A DNA stretch of 64,000 bases from assembly GCA_910890315.1 (NCBI GenBank), contig CAJVGD010000014.1, forward strand, positions 620,001 to 684,000, given 5' to 3'. The notes under the pieces are model-generated. The model had not been told where the DNA came from, searched no databases, and was given only the letters and a program-made list of their open reading frames with translations. Of the stretch, positions 1-10,421 are shown piece by piece; the first letter of the stretch is position 1, and every line of letters begins with the position of its first letter. Made by a program: the position numbers and the translations under genes. The stretch is from Serendipita indica DSM 11827. Its lineage: Eukaryota; Basidiomycota; Agaricomycetes; Sebacinales; Serendipitaceae.

Positions 1-888
1 GCCGAGAATCGGAGGTTTTAGACGGAGGGCAAAACTCACATCCTTTACATGCCGTTCTTTGCGTTCACGGAAAGCGCGTTGAGCCGCTCTGTTCTGTTCT
101 TTGCGCTTCTGCAATCTTGATTCATCCTAGAGGTAATAAACGACGTCAGTCCTTCGATTACGAATCTCCAAACGGCGCCTCTCGAGATTAGCCATGATGA
201 CGCCCAAAGTGGATGTTGGCAATCAGGTCCATATGGTCGCATTGGCATTGGGGCACACATCCCCCTGGGCGGGACCACCCGCCACGAGAGACCAAGGGGA
301 GAGGCTGAAAGATACCTACCTGACCGCTGATAGATTTTCTCTTGGTAGCTGATTTTTTGGCTGTTTTTGTGATAGAGTTGCGTTAGCGTCTGAACCCAGG
401 AACGTGTGGCGGGGACGCGAGGTAGGCGGGGTGGAATGAAAACACGTACTAGAAGAGTCTGTATGCTGTACCTTGCGCTGGGGCTCGTCGTCGTCGGATT
501 CTTCGTCGAGATCGTCGAGGACTTTGCGTTTCTGGGCGGGTTCTGCGGTAAATCCATCGCGATTGCCGCTCCTTGTCGCACGCGAGGCCATGGATGAGTT
601 CAAAGTGTTAATTGATGGGTTTTGGAGCGATGCGGGCTGGACGGTGATTGGCGGCGAGGGCGAAGAGTCTGCCGTGTCTGCGTCGTCGAGTGGAGAGACG
701 AGTGGAGCACTGGTGGGCGTAGAATCGAGCGCAGAGGGGAGCGAGTCGAAGAAATGGGTGGATGTGGTAGAGTCCAAGATGCGAGCGGGCTTTGTCGATT
801 GCTGGAGCAGGGCCAGCAGCGCGTCGTCGTCGAGGAGTGAGCCCGACGAGTACGGATAGCCAGTTGGATTGGGCTCGTTGGTGTACAT
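1..888 (-). CDS. YAP1: YAP1/AP-1-like bZIP transcription factor (partial, 3' end beyond left edge)
   Basis: The diagnostic exon lies at 126-40 on the minus strand. It encodes a bZIP basic region containing QNRAAQRAFRERKERHVKD, the signature N-x-x-A-A-Q-x-A-F-R of the fungal Yap/AP-1 family. It is bounded by a ctag acceptor and a GTGAGT donor at 39-34. The first coding exon probably starts at 888 (MYTNEPNPTGYPY) and runs to about 472 (donor GTACAG). It is acidic and Ser/Pro-rich and ends in a Lys/Arg-Asp/Glu stretch as Yap1 proteins do before the bZIP. Between 471 and 127 there is probably one more short basic exon near 310-370 (Lys-rich, frame differing from exon 1), but I could not settle its borders. 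The leucine zipper and the C-terminal cysteine-rich redox domain lie outside the window. Yap1 proteins drive oxidative-stress genes and shuttle through Crm1. Family call is strong; exon structure is uncertain. Confidence 0.85.
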
Positions 889-1246
889 GAATTATGGGAA
901 TATTCACCACAAAAACGCGTTGGCGTGGTCGAGGACGAGCTGTAGTTGTGTGTGACTGGGGAACTTGGCTCATATCGGCAGCGACCCGCAGTGGCCCATT
1001 CAGTTCGGAAGACCGACATGTAGGAGCTGACAAATCAACCAGAATATTCACTATCTTGCCACATCTTTGCTCTACAAATTACAGTAGAATACTCGAGACG
1101 CGTCTTGACTGCTGTCTAGCACTCTCCAGCACCCACAGACTCCTATACTGTCCATCGCGGCAAAGGGTACGCGTCCTGGCGCCGGCTCTAGCGCGCAGCA
1201 CTGCCACAATCATCCGTTGAGGAGAGACACAGGTCACATTAGATGG
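889..1246. other. Intergenic: upstream region of the YAP1-like gene
   Basis: These 358 bases separate the start of the bZIP gene from the stop of the next minus-strand gene. They must hold the bZIP 5' UTR and promoter and the neighbour's 3' UTR. Short open frames here lack a start context or homology. I recognise no specific regulatory site. Confidence 0.5.
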
Positions 1247-3047
1247 TTACCACAAATAGCTGGTCCTACTACTACTACCATATGAACTCTCCGGGCTCAG
1301 GGGAGACGCCATCATTAAAAATGACTCGCCAGCCACGTACACTTCAGACTTGCGCCGCCGCCGCCGCTGCTCTTCCTGTTCGATTGTCTGTGCAATATCC
1401 ACGTCCAGGCAGAGCTTAATCTCCTTTGTGACCAGCACCCTTCCATGCCTCTTTTCCCGACCCACCGGTTCACAGGGGTCCCCTTCCTCTACTTCCTCCG
1501 CTTCCTCCGGCTCGCACGGAATCGGCATAGCGCTCGGCTCTAAATGCCGATCCATAATATCCTCTTCGTCCTGATCCAGCGTCCGCACGTCGACCGTCGG
1601 CGAACGTGCAAACAGGCTGGCTACATCGTCTTGGAATGCGAGCAGCACGTCCGAGTCTTCTTGATCACTGTCGACGAGCACTACACTAGTAGGATCAGTG
1701 CGAGGTAGGTCCATGGTCTCGCTGAGCAAATCGGCTAGCATGGCATCTTGATGGAGGTTGATCACTGGCGATGTCCAACGGTCGTGCAAGTCATCCCAGT
1801 CAACTGGGATATCCAGAGGTGTAATGGACAAGTCACCCATGGGTGTCGGTTCCGGTGCAGTGACAACGACAACCTTGTCTGTCAAGGGCTCCTTCTACAA
1901 TCTATCAGCATCGATCATTTTCACTCGAAAGAATAAAAAAAAAACTCACCGAGGCGGAAACTGCCTTGTCCTGGCGGGTTTGAGGCGGTAGAGGAAAGTC
2001 GAGTGCCAAAAAGCTACTTTCGTCCTCGGAGGACTCACTGCTCGTCGCACTCAGAGGTGCGTTGAATGCGCGAGGCCCACGGAAATGAGGTGGACGAATT
2101 GGAGCGGGAACATTTGTTCGCCTCTTGACTACTTTTGCAGGAACAGCAGTTTGGAGGATACGCGAGAATCGCTTGGTTTCTGACGATGCCGTAGCGGTGA
2201 CGGTAGTGGTGATGGTAGGTCGGGCAAGCCCAAGGTTGAGTGGCTTCGTAGGGGGGATAGTAGACTTCTTCTCGGGCACTGAAGGGAGCTTGCAGGCATC
2301 ATCTTGCATCGGCGATAGAGTGCACGCATACATCGCAATCAATGCCGACGAAGGCGAGAGCTCGACGCCGCTCAAAATGGACAAAGGCGGCGTCGGAGGG
2401 AGTTGCTTCTGAGCATAAGTGCCAGCGCTGGGGACAGGAGGTACAGGTGCTAAAGGAACCGCAGCCTCAAACTGGCAATTGGTTGTCTGCCCCTTTCGAG
2501 CATTGCAAGGCGACCCCCGCGTCGGACTCGGTCCTCGAAGAACAATCGGAGCTTTAGCACCATTCGCCATGGACAAGAGTGCACGTCGGCTATCGAGGCG
2601 TTCGGGATACCGACGCGCCAACCCGCCTGCGCACCCGCCATTCTTCGCCAAGTCTTTCTCCCGCTCGGAAGCGAGAAAGGTGCCGCGGGGGATCTCGTCC
2701 TGGGCGAGAATACGCGCAATCACGTCCTGCGGCGACATGGTTGCGAGACATTGGTTACTGTGGTTTCGTACGTGTTTGAATGGGTTGGAGCTGAACATTT
2801 TGCTCATGGAAACGGATGCGCTCCCGCTGCGTGTGTGACCACTTGGGTTGGCGACGTCAGGAGTGCCAATCGTAATGTCAGAGGTTGCGCTCCCCGTCGA
2901 GGCGCTATGGGCATGTACTGCACGAGGAATGGATTGCATAGGTCCTCTTGGGCGGTAGGATGGCGCTGCCGACTCCGAATTGGTGTTATGGTGGCGTGGA
3001 TAAGAGAATTTGAGAATATTATTGTCAATGGCTGCACTGAGATTCAT
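1247..3047 (-). CDS. Hypothetical Ser/Pro-rich protein
   Basis: Two exons join cleanly: 3047-1950 (366 codons) and 1894-1247 (216 codons including stop), with GTGAGT donor at 1949 and TAG acceptor at 1895, phase 0, giving about 581 residues. The N-terminal half is low-complexity (Ser, Pro, Ala, Gly) with a short ordered stretch around residues 85-130 that includes FKHVRNHSNQCLATMSPQDV. Proline runs (PLAPVPPVP, PPTPPLS) could bind SH3 or WW domains. The C-terminal half is strongly acidic, with an EEAEEVEEGD stretch followed by a basic RRRRRK cluster near the end. I see no enzyme motif, signal peptide or membrane segment. It lies upstream of the YAP1-like gene on the same strand. It could be a regulatory or scaffold protein, but I do not recognise it. 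Confidence 0.7.
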
Positions 3048-4545
3048 GATTAGTCGTAAATTGTAGCGAGTGTGTATTTCGAGCGAGTGAGATCTTGAGT
3101 GATAGATAGATGGGTGCTAAATAGATGGTGGAGAGCGATAACTGAGATGGGGTCGTAAGGTGTGTCGTGAGTTCTGGAGAACTAGCCAGTGATTGATAGT
3201 GTTGTCGTAAATAGTTCGTAAATAGTCGCGGAGACTGCGAGTCGTCAGAGCAGGCAAGCCAATGGACGGGGGATGCGGGAGAGGTGGATGGACCTTTCAC
3301 GGAAGCGGCGGCTGATATACACGGAACAATAGAACCCAGTGCATATAGAGACTTTCAAACACGCTTCGGAACACATCGCGGGTTTGCGCGCTCCAATAGT
3401 AGCGCAATGAACGGCGTCTGTCAAAGCAGAACAACTGTTGCCCATTCAGGCGACCTGAATGGCGGGTCTTGCTGGCGATGCCCACCCCTACACCAGTTCA
3501 GTTTCCACCTTCCATTGTCCCAAAAGGGCACGTCCTTGGTCCGCATTCGGTCCTGTCGACCGGCTGTGAGAACGCTGACGAGGGACGGAAAGAGGAACGG
3601 CACGTCGGAAGTCTCTGTGGGACATGGGAAATCACCTACGTATGTTCCAAGAAGCAGAAAAAGACAATGGTATTGTGACCGACGATCCCCGCTTTGGGCA
3701 TGGGAGTGACCAGAAGTGCAGGAGGCGCGGTAGACACTCAGTGGTTATTGATCACCAAAGAGACGGGTTTACCTCTCGAATGAAGATAATAGACATTCCA
3801 TCCTTGCCCTTCTCAAGCCGAACGTCTCTTGTCGCCAGAGTAGCTGCCCCATTCGTGCGCCAGGGACCACTAACACGTTTTCTCATAGTTTTGACCTGAC
3901 CTGTATCCACGTGCTGGTACCTGAGGTTAGTGGACAACGTGACAAGGATTATCCCGATTGTGGGAGACGCTTCTGCATTTCAACGCTTTGAAGGGAGACC
4001 CAGCAAACGAGAATACTCTTCTACATAGACAGGGGATTGACTGGGCCACGGCTGAACCCAAAAATGACGAGGCTGCGCTAACTCTCGACAAAGGTGAGAC
4101 TATGGGAACAGAAGCCGAGTTAGAACCTCGCTGAAGAGGTCTCGATTCAAGACAAGACGCATTGAAGGGCCATCTTGCCTGGTTCGGTCGGAGACCAGCT
4201 GGGCAGCCAACGCGACCGCCACAAATCGTAGTTTCAAAATATAAACGAAAGTTTGTATAGCAATCGATGATGGCCTAACGAGTGATAGCGGTCGAAGCCT
4301 CGTTGTGGTTGATTGTCAAGTGGCGACGCCTCACTCAGACCCAGCTTAAAGGGGTGCCGACACCATCTCGCGTTATGAACGCTATAGATAACGCAGAAAT
4401 CACACCTCTCGACTTCGAAAATGAAAAGGCGCTTAATCTCCTCCGTCAAGTGGGCGCGGTCATGGATTATTCTGGCTCTACAGCCAGTATCGATTCAAAA
4501 CTCTTGAAATAATATAACGAGACAACTAAAAATCTAAACAATGTC
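3048..4545. other. 1.5-kb stretch with no recognisable gene
   Basis: This is the longest gap in the window. The first 200 bases are probably the 5' UTR and promoter of the minus-strand gene ending at 3047. The open frames within it (up to about 140 codons) have compositions typical of chance frames and show no family motif, no consistent splice pattern and no terminal repeats. I see no transposon ends or RNA gene. Confidence 0.45.
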
Positions 4546-6693
4546 ATGAATAATCGCCGAAGACGGAGCTTGGAAGACCTACCCGTCGAACTTTGGCTCG
4601 CCATCGTCAAAGAGGCAACCATGTCGGCACCATACCACCGATATGGAAAAAAGTTGCTCATTATCCTCACCCAGCTCAGCCAAACGTTGGCAAGCCCCAT
4701 TTTCCGCGCGTCAACGCTTTGGAGCCACATTGCAGTGGACGACGACGTGGAAGACTTGGAGACAATGGTCTCTCTCTTTCTCTCTCTTTCCGGGGACTGC
4801 AGTCTCTCGTTGGAATATAAATATGGCTCATCAAGCATCCAAGCAGTCGCGCCACTTCTCCTTCCGCATGTCAATCGGATACATAGTCTGTTCATGCTTC
4901 GAGGAGCGGGACCCTTCCCTGATGATGATCCGTTTATTCCTGACGTTTACTTTCCGGCTTTACGGCGGCTCGACATCCAAGCTCCTCTGTATTATAATAT
5001 AGGTCCAATCATAATATTGAGGCAAACCATTCCACACATCATCAGTTTCGCATCAAATGTGCTTGTCATGTCTCCGGGTGCACCCTTTCTCATCCACATT
5101 ACCCTTAGTGGCCATCTTCGAGCGACCGGAGACGAACTGACAGACGTACATATCCATGTAGAATCGATTGAGGAACTCAAAGCTCTCACAAGTATTAAGT
5201 CTCTGAAGAGGGCCATCTTGAATTCGAATAGCCTAGACTCGTTCAAAAATCCGGCAATATCGATCACAGGAAGTCTCGCTTTAACTAACCTACCGACTAC
5301 CTCGCCCCTCTGGGAGAGCTTACACTGCACTTGGGCAAGCTGGGATATCTTGGAAAACTTGATAACCCGTTGCGGTGCAAGCCTCATCGATTTAACCATG
5401 AAATTGGAAATGAAACAGATGACAGCATTCATCAGGCGTCTTAAGGATTTACCTTCCCTCATCTCTCTGAGCGTGTCCGTAGACTGGAACAAGTCGGAAC
5501 CCCTCCCTACTCTCGACGGAATATATAAAGCTAAAAAACACCATTTACTGATCTTCTTGCTATCTCTTCATACGTGTGAGATGCCTGGCAGCATTCGGCG
5601 ACACATGTCAGTGGAAGAGCATACCTGTTATGCACCAGAAACTGTACAAGCTTAGGCTCTTTATTTTTTAAACGAACGCCAAATCTGAGGTAACTCCAGT
5701 GGGAATGTTTCGTGGGTCATTATGGGCGTTTACACCAGCTACAACAGCTCCAGGATCTCGATCTCACAATAATGAGTTCTCTGGATCCCATTCCTGACGA
5801 TCATCGCCCACTCAAGCTGGCCAACCTCCTGTTCCTAACCTTGTGCTCAGCTCCAGACCAGTCACACCTTCTCACAGCTCCGAAGCTTCAGAGATTGACA
5901 TATTACTTCTGGGGATTGAGGGAGTTTTACACTCGCCCGATTGACTTCCATGGAGAGCAGTGGCCTGAGCTCTTGCACCTCGATCTCCTTCTATATCATG
6001 AGCTCCGTGTCAATTTCCATGGAAGATTCATGTTATGCAAGCTTACACTTCGCTATCCTGCTGGCGTCGCCAGTATATGTTACCAGATGGCGCTTCACCC
6101 AGGACTATTCCCAGTACTGCAAGAGTTGTACCTGATGAGCCCCCCTGAGTGGGACATATTATGCATCATGCTGGAGAAGCGACTTGTGGCTCGAACCAAG
6201 GGAGTGAAAGGGCTTACAAGACTCTACGTCGGATATGTCGCACCTGATATCCGACATTTCATACAGACTATACTCAACGGACAGATTTCCGAACGAGGAT
6301 CCAACTACGAGTTGTCTTTTTTGCGGATTTCCGAGAGCTTGTGCGATAACACGATGTAAGCATTGAGCCTTTTCAGAACTCTCATGACTAATACATTCAT
6401 GTAGATCTGGCTGTATGGACTGTCATCTCCGATTCCGTCTTTGCATGCGGCCCTTGGTGAATTACCAGTGGGACATATATACATGGGAGGAAGTGCGGCA
6501 GTCACTATACTATCCAGGGACAGCGACTGAGGTACTCGAGACGTGGGAAGAGCGATACCGTCGGATTGGCGTACATTGTGATCCACACAGGTCACCTTCA
6601 TTCTCAAGAGTTGCTTTCTGCCATAAGCAGTTCATATCTCCACAAGGTTCCTCGAACGGATATCTAGAAGGCCTCTTTACGTGGACCCATTAA
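4546..6693 (+). CDS. F-box/leucine-rich-type protein, probably with a frame disruption
   Basis: The start at 4546 opens with MNNRRRRSLEDLPVELWLAI, a short N-terminal F-box core (LPxELWxxI) as in large Agaricomycete F-box families. The following residues form irregular leucine-rich segments. F-box proteins are substrate receptors of SCF ubiquitin ligases; the target is unknown. The first frame stays open to 5655, but from about 5535 the frame shifted by one reads more naturally (TPFTDLLAISSY) and would splice in phase from a GTGTGAG donor at 5574 to an acceptor at 5699, joining the open frame 5700-6360. The switch falls in an A6 run at 5533-5538. A further intron at about 6357-6405 leads to a last exon ending at 6693. 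So this is either a gene with an unrecognised exon border or an early pseudogene. The F-box call is moderate because the domain is short. Confidence 0.6.
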
Positions 6694-7064
6694 CCTCAGA
6701 TTAGAAACCCACTCTATGTTCACCCTTTGTGAATAAAACTTATGTCAATCTAGATTGATAACCGAGGCGCACGAAATGAACCAACAGTCTCTAATGTAAG
6801 GCGACAACTTGCTCCTCCCACACTGTTCTCGTTGAAAGTGTGCGACATCTTGCGAAAAGGTAGGGGAGTTCTTTTCCCGAGACGGTATCGTTTTTGTTAG
6901 TCGCGTTTATGCATATCCCGATTGATCACCCGTCTCATATGCGCACTACGTTCACAAGTATACCAAATGCCTTGTTTTGTCTGTTCAGAGCTGTTGGCCC
7001 AGGTTCGCACCTGTCACTCCTCGGCCGAATCGCAACCGCGATATTTGCCAGAGCCAACTTGACC
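6694..7064. other. Intergenic between F-box gene and aconitase
   Basis: These 371 bases hold the F-box gene 3' UTR and the promoter and 5' UTR of the aconitase gene. An in-frame GTT/TTG-led extension upstream of 7065 exists but has no proper ATG context and is not needed for the targeting peptide. No TATA-like element stands out. Confidence 0.4.
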
Positions 7065-10000
7065 ATGACCATGTCGAGCAAAGCTCGAGGCATCGTACAA
7101 AGATGCCAAAACTCATCACTCGTTATCCAGAAACGTAGTTTAGCCACACCGGCAGCGATTCCACTGACGACGAAGCAAAAGGATTGTACAACAATCACAC
7201 CACCATACGAGTCCTTGCTTGCAAAGCTCGAAACGGTTCGGAAAATACTCAAAAGACCATTAACGCTCGCAGAAAAGATTCTGTATGCACACTTGGACAA
7301 TCCCCAGAAAAGTTTGGGTGGTGGAGGGCCAATACGAGGAGAGGCATATCTCCAACTCAAACCTCAGAGAGTTGCCATGCAAGGTATCTTCTTTCTATTT
7401 CATACTCTCTCCAGGATCTGATATGCCTATAGACGCTTCCGCACAGTCAGTATATCCCTGATATCTAGTTCTAGATTCACCAAGTGACTTTTGATACAGG
7501 ATGGCACTGTGAGTAGATTACCAAATGGCCCTTGGTTTTCTGACCGCATTCAGGCTGCAATTCATGACATGTGGTCTTCCCGCGTCTGCAGTTCCGGCGA
7601 GTATCCATTGTGATCACTTGATCCAAGCTGTCACCGGCGCAGAGGAAGACCTCAAGGTGGCGAATCAGTTCGTGGTCATTTCTTGAATCACTAACGGACG
7701 GGTAGCGCTCTCTGGTGACCAATGCGGAGGTATTCGATTTCCTAGAATCAGCAGCAAAGAAATATGGTATTTCTGATGCCTTTCCCTGTGACCTGTTGAC
7801 TTATATTGATTATAGGCATCGAGTTTTGGGGACCCGGTAGCGGAATTATTCATCAAATCGTCCTCGAGAATTATGCCGCGCCTGGAATGCTCATGCTGGG
7901 CACTGATAGTCATACTCCCAACGCTGGTGGTCTTGGTCTGCTCGCTATCGGTGTCGGAGGCGCAGATGCGGTGGACGCGATGACTGGAACTCCATGGGAG
8001 CTCAAGGCACCAAGAATCACTGGAGTGCATCTCAAGGGAAAGTTCCCCGAACATGGGTGGGCCAGTCCAAAGGATTTGATACTTCATCTCGCCGGCAAAC
8101 TAACAGTCAAGGTATATTCACCTTTACAATCGACAGAGGGATTGATATAGTTTCAGGGAGGTACAGGAAGAATACTAGAGTACTTTGGGGATGGTGTCTA
8201 CAACCAGTCGTGTACTGGACTCGCGACCATTGCGAACATGGGAGCAGAAGTGGGTGCCACCACTTCCACCTTTCCCTATACGCCTTCCATGCGGGCGTAT
8301 CTCCATGCTACAGGCCGCTCACCCGTCGCGGAGGCGGCAGATAAAGCTGGGGCCCAAGGATATCTCAAGGCGGACGAAGGCGCGGAGTACGACGAAGTCA
8401 TTGAGATTGTCAGTGGCGCTCTTTTTTTAGAATGACCGAACTCACGAACTTCAGAACCTGGCTGACCTCGAGCCAACGTTGAACGGACCTTTTACACCAG
8501 ACCTTGCGACCCCTCTCTCCAAGTTTCCGACGCTAATTCAGGAGAAAGGATGGAAGGATGAAGTATCTGCGGCTCTTATTGGTTCATGCACTAATAGCAG
8601 CTACGAGGATATGGTAGATCACGTCTTTGCCTCGAGCTTCCCATTGCTGAACTGAAACTGTAATAGACTCGCGCAGCAGAGTTGGCAAAGCAGGCAAAAG
8701 CGGCAGGATTGAAAGCGCAGATTCCATTTCTCTGTACGCCGGGTTCAGAACAGATCAGGGCGACCATGGAACGCGACGGACTTACGGCCGCACTTGAGGA
8801 CGTTGGAGCGACTGTTCTTGCCAATGCCTGCGGGCCTTGCATCGGCCAGGTACTTTAACTTCTTCACCTATCACCAGTGACTATATCTCTTCTTAGTGGA
8901 AGCGACCGGAATCAAACGATGAAAACTGTGAGTGAAAGAACTAATGACAGTGTAAACCAATTAATTATCTCCAGCCATCTTGACCTCTTTTAATCGGTAT
9001 GTGCCTCCAGCAATCTGCATCATTAATCAAATTGACCTCCCGATTAGTAACTTCAAATCTCGAAATGACGGCAATAAGAACACGATGAACTTCCTCGGCT
9101 CGCCATCAATTGTCACGGCCATGGCCTTTAGTGGGAAGTTGTCATTCAACCCAGTGACGGACACCATTACAACTCCCTCGGGTGGACAATTCAAATTCAA
9201 AGCTCCTGTCGGACTCACTCTTCCTGAGAAAGGCTTCGAATCAGGTATAGACATTCTTTAAAGAATGCCATTACGCAAAATAACCTATAACAGGCAATCC
9301 TGCATTCTATCCTGCACCAAACCCTACTCCCCAGCCGGATACACCAATTGTGATCTCACCTAGCTCTTCTCGACTCGAAGTGCTCCAACCTTTCGAGTCG
9401 CATTTCCCCGGGAACGTTCCGGGAGAGTTGCCACCAATGAAATGTCTGATGCGTGTTCGAGGAAAATGCACGACGGACCATATTTCGGCTGCTGTGAGTA
9501 TCTCCCGTCCTCTCACCTCTTAGCTGACCTGTAGTAGGGACCCTGGCTTAAATATAAAGGTAAAAATCTTGTGCAGTCATTTCCTGCCATCTGAAACCAT
9601 CAAGGTCATCTCACGAACATCAGCGAGAACCTGTTGATAACTGTAGGTGCTGTTTTGTGACTCTGGGGACAAAAAGCTCATATGGCAAAAGGCTGTCAAC
9701 GACGAGAACGGAGAAGTCAATGTTGCGTTTGATCATGATGCCAAGGTGTCCGACGGGCAAGAAGCAAGCAGCAGCATCCCAAAGATTGCACAGCAATTCA
9801 AAGCACGAAGTCAACCTTGGGCACTTGTTGTTGATGAGAATTACGGAGAAGGTGATACCTCTGCTCAAGATTACGGAATAATAGCTTATGCAAACGTTTC
9901 TAGGTTCTGCGCGTGAACACGCGGCTCTTCAGCCTCGGTTCTATGGTGCGACCACCAGCCAAGCATCTACGATGACTAAATTATAACTAGGCTGCGCTTT

Positions 10001-10347
10001 GATTGTCGCTCGCTCTTTCGCTCGGATCCATGAGACCAATCTCAAAGTTCGTCCTCGACTACGCTTGCCGACTGTCTCTAATCATTAAACAGAAACAAGG
10101 CGTTCTTCCGCTTTGGTTCGCAGACAAGGCTGACTATAACCTCATTGCGTCCGGTGATGTTGTTGAGACCGTCGGTTTGACAGACCTCCTTTCCGGGAAG
10201 GGCAACCAAGTCAGCCTCAAAGTCACCAAAAGGGATGGACAAGTGCTGAACATCAAGACTACCCATACCATGTCAGAGGATCAACTCAAATGGCTTCAAG
10301 CAGGATCGGCGCTCAACTACATTCGCGCTCTGCGACAGTCTACATAA
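7065..10347 (+). CDS. ACO2: Mitochondrial aconitase, Aco2/AcoB class (putative homocitrate dehydratase)
   Basis: The gene has about a dozen short introns. ATG at 7065 (or 7071, two codons on) begins a basic, Ser-rich presequence fit for mitochondrial import. Aconitase signatures follow in order: [16 protein letters not shown]-like [45 protein letters not shown], the first Fe-S cysteine in [13 protein letters not shown] (about 8584) and the other two in [11 protein letters not shown] (about 8824). The swivel domain follows, with [13 protein letters not shown] and [12 protein letters not shown]. All exon phases I checked are consistent, for example G-AC GCT TCC GCA CA-G. The wording [25 protein letters not shown] and [10 protein letters not shown] matches the second aconitase of fungi (S. 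pombe/Aspergillus Aco2/AcoB), linked to the homocitrate-to-homoaconitate route of lysine synthesis, rather than the TCA-cycle Aco1. It ends 74 bp from the convergent MSH1 stop. Confidence 0.93.
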
Positions 10348-10421
10348 GCACCTCTCGAATGACATCACACTAACTGTCAAATTATTGTATATCTGCAAAT
10401 ATAATACAGAAATAAGTATAT

